DNA of 64,000 nucleotides, taken from NCBI GenBank assembly GCA_035236585.1, contig CP141126.1, positions 67,929,414-67,993,413 of the forward strand, given 5' to 3'. This stretch comes from Warburgia ugandensis (lineage: Eukaryota > Streptophyta > Magnoliopsida > Canellales > Canellaceae). Below the pieces are notes generated by a model. That model was given only the letters and a program-made list of their open reading frames with translations, had not been told where the DNA came from and made no database searches. Both the position numbers and the translations under genes were made by a program. This document shows, piece after piece, positions 33,815 through 46,479 of this stretch (position 1 is its first letter; the number at the start of each line of letters is the position of its first letter).

Positions 33815-36514
33815 TGATGTGTTTTAAATTATTACCTTTGTAAGTGCCTGGGTCTATTGTAGCATAGATTTAGAAAATATGGGTTGATCCACAAAGACTT
33901 TTTAATAAATGAAAATTCAATTAAAATGTAAGCTAATCTACTTTAACCTAGCCAACAGTTTTTAAAAAACATAGAAGTACTATTAAAGTGAATAAACTAA
34001 AACTTAAGCATGAACTTAAAACAAACCAAGAAATTGAAATAAAGAAAGGAACTTCATTAGTATTAAATTTGTACAATGAAATTGAGTGCATAAAGAAACA
34101 AAGAAACAAAGCAAGTAGTTAAAGTAAACTTCCTATTTTTGTCACTTAACAATGGTCTTTACACTTCACTTCAACCAACAAACACTAAACTTATTGCCAG
34201 GTTTCTATCTTTAATTTGGTTCCTTCAACCTGTTTAAGCTCTATATTTGTAGTTGACAAGCAAAGCAAGAATCATCCAAACAACCTTTAGGAAGGAGGGA
34301 CCTTGATTTCCATGGATAAAAGTTACAAGATGAATCTATTTTACTTTGCAAGTGTTCCCAAACCCAATGATAGGAGATGGTGTGCATAAGGCTAGAGGAT
34401 AGGTGCGGCGTGGAAGGAAAGGATATATGGCATGAGGGAGAATGATGCATGAAAGAGAAATAAGAAAAGATGGGGGAGGGGGGAAGGGGGAAGGGGGAAG
34501 GGATAGCCTTGAAGGAAAAGGGGAAGGGAGTGTACTACCCTCAGGGAGAAGTGGAATGGATGGGAGAAAGGTATGCCTAGAGAGGGGTTCACACTACTTC
34601 TTGAAGAGAGGGAGAGGAGCGCACCAAAGAGGGGTGCGTCCACTCCTACTCTCACTATTTTACATCTCATTCAACAAGAAGAGGGAGAACAAGGATGGGA
34701 AGATGGGAAGATGGCTCTCATATGCTCTCTTTAGTATTTGTGTGGATGTTGAGGAACTATGGGAAAGATGTTGATTATGATCTCTCTCCCTCTGTTTCTT
34801 TAAGATGCTAGCTTTAGTTTTCTAGGGAAAGTAAGAGATCTTTCTTCATTTCTCCTTACCTATATTTATAGACATTTAGAGTGGAAGACCTAGTAAATGG
34901 ATGGTTAAGATTATAATAATGATGAAGTAAGGAGTGACTGAGATGAAAGGAAGAATGGAAGGAATAAAGAGAGGAAGAGGAGTGGAATGCTTGGAAGGGA
35001 AGGTGGCTACATTGTATTTGAGGAATGAAGGGAACTATAACTAGATTGGACATGGAGTCTTGATTAGGATGGGAAGGAAATATAGGATAAGATGAAAGGA
35101 ATGAGATGGAAAAGGATAAGAATTAATAATGAAGAGCATAAAGGATAATGGAAAGAGATAAAGGAGGATCACACGAAGTTTGGGAAAGGTTAGATGGGCT
35201 GCATGGATGGATGATTGGATGAACATTTTTCTTCCATGAATGGTGGAGAAGAAAGGAAGAAGATAATGGAATTCCTTAGGAAGTTTCCTTCAAATCTTAT
35301 CTCTAAATCAAGTGAAATTCACCTTGAAAAGTGATGTCTGATTTTATGTTGCTGATGTTGAATACATTGAATCTTCCTTGTATGGAATGTAAGATGATGG
35401 TTAGGGCTAAGCTTTGGTTCTTATTCATTTCTCACCATTGGATTGTACTTCACCTTGGATTGAGTGATTGTGATTGCTTAGAAGTTTCATTGTCCAAGAG
35501 ATCATGTTTTGTAGCTACTTTACCCTCACCTGTTGATTAAGCACACACTAGAGTTAATGGTTTAGATTCTATTGAGGTTTTCTTATCCAAATCTCTTTCA
35601 CTCATTCATTTTCTCTCAGCCCACCATTATGTTCTTTGACCAAGAATGTTTAAGGGAAAAACACATCTTCTTTGATGGAGAAATAATTTGTTCTCTTAAA
35701 ATCAAGGTCTGTAGCCCACCGAAAATATCCCTAGCAATGGGGCTCAGTTTTGGACTTCCTTATAGTCTTGTTTATCATTGGTGCATCCTTATTTAAGTGA
35801 GTTTTCATTGGGTTCTTAGGATAGCCATGAGCAAGATAGGTCTTAGCCATTGTTCCTTCAAAAGTTTGGATGCTTGTCACTAGTATATTTTTCATAAATT
35901 GTGGCTCTCTTCACCACATTTCTCCCTTAGTATTCTTCCTTTATTTTCTCACGTAAAAATGTGGAATGGAGTGTGACTCACCATCTTGCATGGGAAAATC
36001 ATATGGTTCTTTTGTTGCTCCCCTCTTATAGTGTAATAAGAGAGAAAGTGAATGGAAGAAGTCTTCCTGTGCCTTCTCTGATTTATTTGTTTTAGCAAAA
36101 GATCATGCGTTTGTATCCATTGTATGTGGTTTGAGCCTCACTTAGAAGCTTCCCAAGGTCATGGAATGCTTGCATGGGAAGTTTGCCACCTTTTCTTTGG
36201 ATAAGGGCACTCTATTTTGTAAGGATAAAGTTGGCGAATGCTCTAGGGTTTCTGACAATACTGCATATGATAATGACACCCCATAAAATTCAGAACTTTT
36301 AGACTTCATATTTGGCATATGATCCCATGACATTGCTTAGACAATGGTCTTGCTCTCTTTTATGGTTTTAATTGCCAACAATACCCATTTTTCTTAATTG
36401 TACCATAATCCAGCTAAAAGTGAAATAAAGCCTAATTAGTGATATTTAAGTTAATTCTAAGATTATAGATTGCTAATTATAGGGATATTACATGTCATAT
36501 TTCTAAGTATGTCA
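33815..36514 (-). repeat. 3' LTR of element B (2700 bp), reference copy of the A/B LTR family
   Basis: Starts TGATGTGTTTTAAATT and ends TTTCTAAGTATGTCA on the plus strand. It includes the conserved GGGTTGATCCACAAAGAC part (33873-33890), a GGAA-rich purine stretch (34900-35190) and a right end with CCTAATTAGTGATATTTAAG (36431-36450). The open frames in 34392-35796 lie inside the LTR and are not genes. Confidence 0.9.
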
Positions 36515-39060
36515 AACACCCCCAGACTTACATTTTGATAGTCCTCGAGCAAAACTTCAAAATAAAATCTAAAAAATCTTAACTACTTTTCGCAAGTGTT
36601 GTTGTATGCATTTAGCATATGCAAAAAGCCTTTAAACTCCTACGTTATCCGCAGTGGATGAGTTATAGTCTCATAGGGGTTTCAAGAAATATCCCCCATA
36701 AGCATTTATTTATGTTAAATAATTTTCTTTCATTGAGCTCCTAACTTTAGCATGCTAATAAAAATCAACAAAAGTTCAAAAATCAGTCAATATGCTAAAG
36801 ATATTCCATTATTTCATCAAACCTAGGAGTGTAAGTTCATGAATATAGCCATTATATACATAATTATCAGTCTCCAAGAAAATTATACCCTAAATTATCA
36901 TCCAAAAGTATGCTTTAACTTCAAACCTCATAGGATATTCTTACCACTGGTAAAGACGTTACTGAGATATGGGTAAATCTCTCTCAATATGTGAGTATAA
37001 TAATATTCATCAAAGCCAATTCTCAAATATTTCATACAAAAGAATGATAACATAGAAAGAAGAAAAAAAAATGAAAATGGTCTCATAGAAATGATATCGA
37101 CTATTAAAAAATTTGTTACATTGTATCAAAATCCCAACTCATTCATAACCACATCCAAGCTATATTATTTCTAAGATTAGACTAGACTTTTACTAAAACA
37201 AAACAAAGTCTTAGGACAGGTTTGTCAAAGAAATGGATAAAAGGGTAAACAAAGACTATTTTGAAAGATATGTAAAGTTCTTTTAAGTTGCATTCACACT
37301 CTTCTTTTCTCATAAGAGTGAACATTCTTCTTTCCATTGGCTATCTTTCTTTCTTTTTTTTTCAAATTTTTACTTTTATTTATTTATAACTTTTTCTCTT
37401 TTTCTAATTCTTCTTTTCTTAGCCTTTCGTTGTTCATCTCTTAAATTTTATTGTTCATACTTTTTCTCAAGATAATCCTTCAACCATCTCTACATATTTC
37501 CAAATCAACTACCTAGTGAATATCTTATAGGGTTAAAAATAGGTAATCATGAATTGTCTGTCTAAGAAAAGGCTTAATATAAAGGCTCAAGGGTTGGCAA
37601 AAATAACATAGGTAAACTTAAAGGCTCTAGGTTGTTGAAAAATGACCTCTATCATTTCCTAGGTTACATATGACTTGAAAATGACTATAAATTCAAGACA
37701 TTTATGGTATAGTCTTTTAATAAGATTTCTTAATAGTTGACCAAGACAAATTATACTTAGACCAACTAGGAATTTATATACATTGAAGTAAATTTTAAAT
37801 TTATGTATAACCCTCACAAAGAAAGAATGATTCCAATCTCACATGGGTAATAAATATATACTAATTTTCTTTAGGGTCTCTAAATTATACTTCCTCTTCA
37901 ACTTAAATATATATACAGTTATTGTGTATTAATTATTTCAAAGTTCAATTTTCATGAAAAACTTTAGAAAAAAGATAAAATAATGAACTAATTGTATACA
38001 AATCTACTAATAAACTAAAGTCCAAAGATATAGTGAATATTAGAAAATCAGAATTCTCATCCTTATAAAGGATGTTAACATAAATTTTTCATAATTTTAA
38101 ATCTTCTTCTTATTTGTTTAAAGAAATGACTCCAAAAATAAGTAAAAAGACTCTGGACACCAACTTTTTCAAATAATCTACCCATAGACGTAAATTAAAC
38201 ATTGTCCCCAATGTTTTGAAATAAAAGTATGGACAAATGAAATAACTAAGTGGAGAGAGAAGGGTTAGAAAGATAGTAGGTGCATGCTAGAGATGGTGCA
38301 TGAATCTATTGATGTGGCTAATAATACAAAATATACAATGCATGTGAATGCAAATGACTAAAACTAGATTAACTAACTAATCTACTAAACTGTAAACATA
38401 CACTTACCATGAAGGAGTTTCTAGAATAACTCACTCCATTTTAGAATTTCATAGTAATCGATATACATTCTCCACCCAGTGATTTGTGGATGGGATAGTA
38501 GGATGTCATGGTGAATTACTGTGAATGAAAATAGTTTGGAAACAACTTGATGTGATTTGTCCCAACAACTTTCAAATTGGGTACATATGATACCAACATT
38601 AAAAAGCTAAAAATTTCTTCATCTCTTACATCTTCTTGAATGGTAAGAAAAGCTAACTCTACATCTCCCTAAAAGATTGCTCAAATACCTCTTGATGTAG
38701 AGGAATAGTGGAGCTTTCACCTTGTATATCATCTTCTGTGTAAAATAAAGTTTGTTGATGTTCTACAAAAGCATCAATGGACACTCCTTCCTATTCTGCA
38801 GTAATAGGCAGGAGTTCAGATGAACCTAAACTCTCACATTGGGAAATATCAAGTAAAGGTGGTAGGTTCAAATCAGGTCTGTTTTACAATGAAAGGCTCA
38901 AAAATAATGTTAGAAAGTGTAAGAAGTCCAACTCAAGCTTTCTGTTGAGAAGTATCTAGTAAGGGTGTCATATTCAATGGCGCATTCACTTTGTCAATAG
39001 AATTGTCAACATCAAAATTGAACCTAAAATAATTGAGATGTGCCTCGAGTGGATTAGCAT
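36515..39060 (-). other. Element B, polypurine tract and non-coding 3' internal region
   Basis: The minus strand next to the LTR reads AAGTCTGGGGGTGTT, a good polypurine tract. The rest aligns with 21095-23490 of element A and has no polymerase motif. After the protease come weak traces such as HPLEAHLNYF (about 39060-39030), then nothing coding. Confidence 0.78.
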
Positions 39061-39520
39061 TGGAGGACTATATGGATGGTAGACTCTCTATCATATTTAC
39101 TTCAAACAGATCTACAAAGTTTGGTTGTCCTGCATTAAAGATATTAAGTTTAATGTCCATGTTCTCAAAGGACAACTTGATAGTACCATTCCTACAACTG
39201 ATACTGACATTCAATGTGGCCAAGAATGGATGACCCAAAATGGCTAGAATTTGACTACCAAGGTCTGCTATAGGTTGTGTAGCTAAGACTAGAAAGTTAA
39301 CCAAAAATAAAAACTTGTCAACCTGCACTAGAACATCTTTTACCACGCCACAGAATTTGGATCCACCTATATATCAACTGCAGCATGATGGTAGTCTTTC
39401 TCACCTAAATCTAAATGCTTATATATAGAATAAAGCAATAGGCTAACACTTGACCCTAAATCAAGTAGCTCCCTATCAATTGTGTGTTCCCCAATCACAC
39501 AAGACAATAAGGCTCCCCAG
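39061..39520 (-). pseudogene. Element B retropepsin-like protease
   Basis: Minus strand: LDLGSSVSLLLYSIYKHLDL near 39470-39410 (active-site DLG kept), then from 39346 an open frame of 92 codons with VKDVLVQVDKFLFLVNFLVL and ILAILGHPFLATLNVSI, the strand and ILGRPFLAT motifs of plant Ty3/Gypsy proteases. A frameshift separates the two halves. It follows gag and precedes non-coding DNA. Confidence 0.88.
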
Positions 39521-39742
39521 ATCTCTATACTTTAGTGGGGTTTTGTGTTGTATTATTGAGCTTGCTTGCTTGATGAGAAATGCTTTTTTCTGCACCTGAA
39601 GTTTTCTCTTCTTTGTGCATATATTTTTTAAAAACTTAGCATAACAAGGTACATCCATGGTTGCATTGAGTAATTCAATATTTATATTTACATGTTTAAA
39701 AACGTCCATTATCTTATTAAAAGTAGTAGGCTTCTTAGCCAT
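39476..39742 (-). pseudogene. Element B gag-protease linker
   Basis: Open frame of 88 codons: MAKKPTTFNKIMDVFKHVNI, YAKFLKNICTKKRKLQVQ, IIQHKTPLKYRDLGSLIV. The order (DVFKKxxINIPLL, then YxKFLKExxTxKRKL, then QxKxPPKxKDPGSF) is that of Tat/Athila-type polyproteins just before the protease. It overlaps the first protease piece in a different frame. Confidence 0.87.
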
Positions 39743-39905
39743 ATTTTAACACTGAAGATATGGAGCTTTTGGAATATAATGTGATTTAGGATTATGGTTA
39801 GTAGAAGTAGAAGGTTAATGACTCTTCTCTTTTCCCTTCTAATTCTTGACAAGGATCTCTTTTTCCTCAACTATTGGGGATTCCTTAGTCAAAACTACAC
39901 GATTA

Positions 39906-41123
39906 TCTATTATTTTACCACTCGTAAAGGTTGTTATGGATTTGGCCTGTTTATGAGATTTTATCTAACTAGAAGTTACGTCGATCTCACACTAGCCCTT
40001 AGGGTTAGGTACATGTAGACTAGGAAATTTGTCTTTTTCCCTCTCAATAAGTGTAGCAAATATTTGACCCATTTGGTACTTGAACTTTGCAATAGATTGT
40101 GTATGGGCTTGCATTGTTTGTTTAGCATCATTTTGGAATTCTAAATAACTATGCATAAATAAACTAAAAGTCTCCTCTAAAGATTGTATCCTTTATTGTG
40201 TAGGAAACAACTATTGTGGTACATGTTGTTGTGCACTGGGGCTCTAGGGACAGGTTGAGTAGGGGCTGCCAGATGGTCCTCCATTTTTAATATTCTAAGA
40301 CCATGATCCTAGCCCATCTAGGATTCTAGGTATCTGAATAGGGAATGTTGCTAGGGTTACAGAATGCATTTAATACATTCACTTGCTTAAAATTATTTTA
40401 GGATAAGTTGAACTTGATGAGCATGAAGTAGTAAGATATGTGGCACTAGAACAAATAGAACAAACCTCACACTGAGGCTGCATACATGATCTATTAGTCA
40501 TCATAAAGCATCTAAGCATTGAGGAACATCATCTATCTTATCTACTTTATGGGCCAACATATCAATTTTCCTATATAAATTTGGAGTGACCCTATTTCAT
40601 ATAGACCACCTTTATTTGGAGGTTGTGAATTCCTTTCTATTCTAGTGTAGTAATCCCATTGTTAGGAGTTTTCAAAAAGTGATTCAAAGAAATTCCTAGC
40701 CTTCACATCACATTACTCATGAAAGCCTCATAGCTTGTGGCATCAATCATATGTTAGTTCTATGGGGGTCAAATCATCTTAGAAATATTGGACCTACTAC
40801 CACTTCTCGAAGCCATTGTGTGGACATTTCAAAAGTCCTTCCAACATTCTGACATCTAACATTCATAGAAATGCTCTCCCTCTTTTTGTTGAAAATTGAT
40901 TATCCCCTCCTAAGGCAATTGGTATTATGGATCAGGAAAATCTTATTTAAGAATTTTTTGGATAGTTATCCCATTTGGTGATGGACCTTACTTCTACAGG
41001 GTTGAGCTATACTTTTGTTATGTCCTTCAAAAGAAGGGGAATAGTCTCAACCTAACAGAGTCCTAAAAAAACTACAATATTTAAATTTGGAATAAATGTC
41101 AAGAAATTCCTTGATATGGTGGT
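39906..41123 (-). pseudogene. Element B gag, central part
   Basis: Minus-strand translation gives CEVCSICSSATYLTTSC (the zinc-knuckle region, with its histidine lost), an SLEETFSLFMHS part, QTMQAHTQSIAKFKYQMGQI and EREKDKFPSLHVPNPKG, in the order usual for Tat/Athila gag. Stops are scattered. Positions 39905-39945 are also the unoccupied version of the site where the LARD-like element inserted in element A. The outer solo LTR interrupts gag at 41129. Confidence 0.82.
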
Positions 41124-41433
41124 ATAGATGTAATGACTCCATTTTTGTAACCTTGAAATCCCATGTTCACTTTTTGAGATAAGGGTATTTTGCTCATTTC
41201 ACTGTTCACCCTAACTAGACCCAGAAATTTGGTCCTTATAATGGTACTCTTAGGTGCATCTCAGAAAAAGGAATCCAACAAGACCAGAATCACCTAAAAC
41301 GGAGTTAAAATGAGCAAGTTATGGCCCTTTGAAGTTCAAGGGCAAAATTGTAATTAAATTTAAAACGAATTGGCCTGAGAAAAAAGGGACCCGTTTTGAT
41401 ACGAGCACCTCCTTCTTCCCAAACATACTACAT

Positions 41434-41457
41434 CACCGACATTCTAGAATGTCGGTG
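41434..41457. repeat. Perfect 24-bp palindrome upstream of the LTR TATA box
   Basis: CACCGACATTCT and its exact reverse complement AGAATGTCGGTG meet without a spacer. Each arm carries an ACCGAC core. Further CACCGCCAT / ATGGCGGTG copies follow at 41471-41516, before the TATA box. Confidence 0.95.
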
Positions 41458-41540
41458 TGCGGGGGAAAATCACCGCCATTTTGGACGTTTCTCCACTGCC
41501 ATTCCATGGCGGTGAAAACCCCCATCCAGAACCCTCCTTA

Positions 41541-41558
41541 AGCTCTATAAATAGAGCT
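41541..41558 (+). promoter_or_regulatory. TATA box in an 8-bp-arm inverted repeat (outer LTR)
   Basis: AGCTCTATAAATAGAGCT: the TATAAATAG box (41546-41554) is the centre of an inverted repeat with two spacer bases. The inner LTR has the same arrangement at 43862-43879. Confidence 0.7.
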
Positions 41559-43441
41559 CTTGGGAACCTCCAATGGCAGCCTAAAACCCTAGGAAAAACC
41601 AATCTTGGAGTTGCAGGCAAGAGGAGAAATTGTGAAAAATACCCAGCCACGAACCAGGTACGCCTTAAACAACTCCAAACCCATCTCCCCCTCAGTCTTA
41701 GGTTGAATGTCCCTAAGTTTTTGCATGAGAAACCATGCAAAACGAGGCTCTAGGGAGCCACAACAGACCCAGGGCAAGTGCCTGGGGCATTCTGGTTCAA
41801 TAGGGTTGAACTAGGGCGTCCCGAGGATGCCCAGGTCACCACAGAACCAAAATGCACCCATTGCATTAAAGGGAAACCGATGAGTGCGTCCGTGGACGCG
41901 TGCGCAAACGAGAAAAGGGGCAGAGGCCCGGTGCGTCGGTGGACGCGCCCTGTGGGATGCGCGCTGCTGACTCAGGACGCGTTAGCATCCCGAGCGCCCA
42001 CCTCGTGTGGGCCTGCGATGGTGATGCTGTGTGTTCCGCGTAAGCAGAACGCGCAGCCTGATGACTCCCGGGAGCATGCGACCACACGTGCAAGCCGGTA
42101 GCCGCTCGACCGAGATGTAGGTGCGTCCCAGGAGTGGTGACATAGGGCCTGTTTTGGGCCTTCTATGTATTCTTAACACTAAAATACCCATAACTTGAGT
42201 TCTAGGACTTCAATTGAGGTGCCGCAAGAAGCGTTGTGTCTGTATTGACGGCGCGGACACACCCAAACCATAAAATACCCGATCAAGCCCCTATATAAGG
42301 ATGACATGACCCTTAAACCATGATAATGGCGTGGGGCCACTAAACCTTTGCAAACCTGACTATACCAAGGCCCAGTTAGGGAACTTAGGAGGCCCTTAGG
42401 CATGGGAATGAACCCTTAATGCCTAAGTAGTGAGGCAAACTGTTCTAGAACATATAGAAATAGGCCAAGCTAACCTTTTTCCCCTAAACCATGTCTAGGA
42501 ATGTATAAGGACAAGGGGACTAGCGCGATCAAACCAGGTAGGTGTCCTATCGCTACTAGACTTTTAAAAAGAACCCATGATGCTTTGAGAATGCATGTTT
42601 TGAGTCATGGTTGCTTTTCTAATGCATGTTTTAAGTTTTTAAGTTACATGTCCTATCTTTATGCGTATATCATATAAACTTATGTTACATCCTTATGCAC
42701 ATAACCTGTTTAGCATGAATTGATTTCATAAATGAACTTAGCATGCATATGAAAGATACATTGCGCATATATTGCCAAGACATGTGTTACATGCATAGAC
42801 ATGTTTTGGAAAAGGATTCTTGTCTGCATGATACATGCATAGACATGTTTTGAAAAAAAAAGTTCTTGCCTGCTTGATAGTATATGATTTGGTCTAGTAA
42901 GCTCGTGGGCGCTATGCCGAGAGGTTCGGGGTGGCCTCCCAGCCTCTACCACTATAGGTGGAAAGGGTACCACACCAAAAAGGCTTGTCCTCACTTCGAT
43001 TGCTATGGTAAACGAGGACTACCACTGGAGGTGTCATGGCACTCGTCAAAGTGTCATATGCCCCGTGGAGGCTATGACCGAGAGTCCCTAGGTACCCGGG
43101 GACCACACGGCGCTGAGGTCGTGGGCATAGTGTGCCCTATGTTTTTGAGGATTTACTTACATGCATATGGCATGACATAAGTTTGGTCGGCCATAGATCC
43201 ATGAGTTGGATTCAGTTGAGCATCTTATGCATATCATAGTATATGTTTATGATATCTATGTTACTTTTGACTTGGATTATGCGATTCTTTAAGTCATCAG
43301 TATTCTATTTTGACAATGGCTTTTAATATCGATATTGAACATGAGTGTCCAAACATGCACATGGTTTAAAGAACATATGGTTTAAAACATAGCATGCATT
43401 GTAAAACTAGTAGTGATAGACTCCTACTAAGTATAGTGTAT

Positions 43442-45937
43442 TGTAATGAATTCAATCTTGTAACATTAAAATCCCAAGTTAGCAACGAAAAGTTCACTTT
43501 TTAGAGATAAGGGTATTTTGGTCATTTCACTATTCACCTTGACTGAACCTAGAAATTTGGTCCTGAAAAAGGTACCATTAGGTGCGTATTGGAAAAAGGA
43601 ATCCAACAAGACCAAAAGCAAAACGGAGTTAAAATGAGCAAGTTATGGCCCTTTGAAGTTTAGGGGCAAAAATGTAATTTTTACTAAAAAAACAGATTTA
43701 GCCTGCAAAACACAGGGGCCCGTTTTGATACGGGCACCCCTCTTCTTCAACCTCCTAGAGGGTTCTAGAATGGCGGTGATTGGAGAAGAAATCACCACCA
43801 TTTTGGAGGTTTCTCCACCGCCATTCAAGGGCGGTGAGAGCCCCCTCCAGAACCATCTTATAGCTCTATAAATAGAGCTCTTGGGCGCCTCTAATGGCAG
43901 CCCAAAAGCTTGAGGAAAACCTATTTTGGAGAAGCAACCAAGAGGAGAAACGGGGAGAAAAACCCAAGAACGAGCCAAGTATTCCCAAGATCCCTCCAAA
44001 CTTGTCTTCCCATTAGCCCTAGGCTAAGTTTCCCTAAGTTTTTGAATGAAAATTCATACAAAAACGGGCCCTGGAGAGTCACAAAGGACCCAAGGATGCC
44101 CCGGTCCCCCAACGAACAAAACGCTCCCCATTGGACGAAACACGTCGTCCGCATTCAAGAGAAACCAGCACGCGCCCGCAAATGAAAAAGATGGGCGAGA
44201 ATCCAGTGCGTCTGTAGACACTCCTGCTGGGGCGCATGCCGCTGACGCGCAACGCGTCAGCGTTCTAGGATTCCACCTCTTAAAGGCCTTTATGTACACA
44301 TGATACTAAAAAGCTTATAACTTGAGATCTAGAGCTCCGATTGAGGCGCCGTGAAAGGCGTTGTGTCTGTGTCAACAACGCGGACACACCCAAACTATAA
44401 AATCCCCAATCAAGGCCTAATCTAAGGTAGGCATGGCCCTTAGAATAGGATGGTGGCGTGTGGCCACTAGACCTTTGGAAAACTGATGATACTAAGGCCC
44501 AATTGGGACCTTAGGACACTCATAGGCATGGGGTTGAACCCTTAATGCCTAAGTAATAAGATCAACCAATCTAAAACCTATAAGATATAGGCCAAACTAA
44601 TCTTGATTCCCCAAACCATGTTCAGGAGTGTACGAGGACAAAGGGGTTCATGTGACCTAGCCAGGTAGGTGCTCTATCACTACTAGACTTTTTAAAAGAG
44701 CCATGATTGTTTTGAGAATGCATGTTTTAAGTATATGACTTGTTTAGCATGACTTAATTCAACATACACATGATAAATGCTTTATGCATAGATATGTTTT
44801 GCAAATAATTGCATATACATTATGCATATATATGTTTTGCAAACAATTGCATATATTGTATGATTTGTGAAGCATTGAGTTTTTGAAAGACTGCATGTCC
44901 TTGAGGGTTACTAAAAGTTGCTGGAGTGCCCAAAAGATGCTGGGTAGGCAGTTGTGAGGGACCCAAAGAGGACAGGTTTTGAAAAAGAGGTTTTCGCTTG
45001 TTTGATCTGATTATGATTTGGGCTGATAAGCTCGTGGGCGGTATGCTGAGAGGTTTGGGTTGGCCTCCAGCCTCTACCACTATTAGGTGGATGGGTACCA
45101 CACCCAAAAAGGGCAACGTCCCTACGTCGATTGCATGTGGTACAGGGGGCTACCACTGGTGTCACGACACTGGGTTGACGTGTCATAGGCCCCGTTAAGG
45201 CTATGACCGAGTGTCCTCAGGTACCCGGGGACCACACGGCGGGGAGGTTGTGGGCATAGTTGGACCCTATGGTTTCGTGGACTTATTTGCATTGCATATG
45301 GCATGATATGAGGTTGGTCGACCATACCATACTAGATATCCATGAGTTGGATTCAATGAAGCATCTTATGCATATCATTATGTTATGATATATATATGAT
45401 ACATTCAACTTGGATTATGTGATTTCCTTAAGTCGTCAATATTCCAATTCGATGATGGTTTTTAATCTCGATAATGAACATGAGTGTTAAGACATGCACA
45501 TGTTTTGAAAGAAGCATATGATTTTAAACATCACATGCATTATAAAACTAGTAGTGATAGACTCCTACTAAGTATAGTATATACTCACCCAATCCTCAAC
45601 ATTTTTCAGACAAAGTAAACACTTAAGGGTAAGGAACGTTTGTGACAAAAGACACCCAGACTAAGTGCAAGTAAGTAAACCCCTACCTTATCTTTCAATG
45701 TTACTTGATTATAGTTACTCTCTATAGCTGAGGTTGTGACTGACACTTTCATGGGAATAGATTCAATTTAAAACTATGCCATGGCTAGATAATTGAAAAA
45801 TGTGTTTTGACACTCGGGGTTTTATACAAAAGATTGTTTTCCAAAACAAAAAGATTTTCATGCATTTCATGTTTATAAAACAAGAGATCTCGCCTTTTTT
45901 TATCAAATTTGCATCATATAAAACCCGAATCGTCACA
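43442..45937 (+). mobile_element. Inner solo LTR, Gypsy family 2 (2496 bp), plus strand
   Basis: Begins TGTAATGAATTC and ends CCGAATCGTCACA, with the perfect duplication TGTAT at 43437-43441 and 45938-45942. The outer LTR's TAAGTATAG...ACTCACCC sequence continues across the join. TATA box at 43867-43875, GGCGGTG/CACCGCC motifs at 43773-43836, GC-rich segment at 44060-44270. Open frames in 43643-44303 and 44820-45325 are LTR sequence. Confidence 0.94.
43862..43879 (+). promoter_or_regulatory. TATA box in an inverted repeat (inner LTR)
   Basis: Same AGCTCTATAAATAGAGCT arrangement as in the outer LTR, with CACCGCCATT and GGGCGGTGAG copies 25-50 bp upstream. Confidence 0.7.
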
Positions 45938-46311
45938 TGTATACTCACCCAATCCTTAATATCTTTCAGATACAAGTAAACACTTAAGGATAGGATACAC
46001 CTGTGATAGAGAACATCCAAATTAAGTATAAGTAACAAGTAAGTAAACCCCTACCTTATCTTTTAGTGAATGTTACTTGATTGTAGTTACTCTCTATAGC
46101 TGAGGCTGTGACTAACACTTTCTTGGGAATAGAGTTGATTTAAAACTATGCCATGGCTATATGATTTGAAAATGTGTTTTGACACTCGGGGTTTTATATG
46201 AAAGATTGCTTTCCAAAACAAAAGATTTTCATGCATTTCATATTTCTAAAGCAAGAGATCTTGCCTTTTTATGAAATTTGCATCATATGAAACCTGGGTC
46301 ATCACAATAGA

Positions 46312-46470
46312 TCCTCCTTATCTAGCCCATAAAAAGCTGGCAAGAGTTGAAGAACCCTTAGTTTTAACTCAAAATGGTCTGTGTTAGTTAAAGTTAAAGC
46401 TATATAGGATGGTGAGTTTTATTGGATGGGATTAGAGTAATCTTTCAATGGCTTGACCTCTACTCCTTCA
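46312..46470 (-). pseudogene. Element B gag N-terminal part
   Basis: Minus strand: EGVEVKPLKDYSNPIQ, a stop, NSPSYIALTLTNTDHFELKL, then LLPAFYGLDKEDLY, the start of the gag capsid region of Tat/Athila-type elements (usual pattern: FELK...LLPxFxGLxxEDPH). Codons continue beyond the outer solo LTR at 41123. Confidence 0.8.
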
Positions 46471-46479
46471 TTGGCCCTT

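Larger units (their letters stand above)
41129..46306 (+). mobile_element. Solo LTR, Gypsy family 2, plus strand, interrupted by a second solo LTR
   Basis: Begins TGTAATGACTCC and ends CTGGGTCATCACA, with the perfect target duplication ATAGA at 41124-41128 and 46307-46311. Its own sequence is 41129-43441 and 45943-46306 (about 2.7 kb). Its 3' part shares the GGTGGCCTCCCAGCC and TAGTGATAGACTCCTACT blocks with family 1, but the first 300 bases differ. It lies in gag of element B. Confidence 0.92.

Noticed and set aside
34392-35796. Cluster of 61-110-codon frames
   Set aside because: They lie in the 3' LTR of element B; purine-rich low-complexity sequence gives Arg/Gly/Glu-rich or Ser/Phe/Pro-rich chance frames.
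41444-42101. Several frames of 75-107 codons on both strands
   Set aside because: LTR leader sequence of the outer solo LTR, GC-rich, with frames on both strands and no homology that I recognise.
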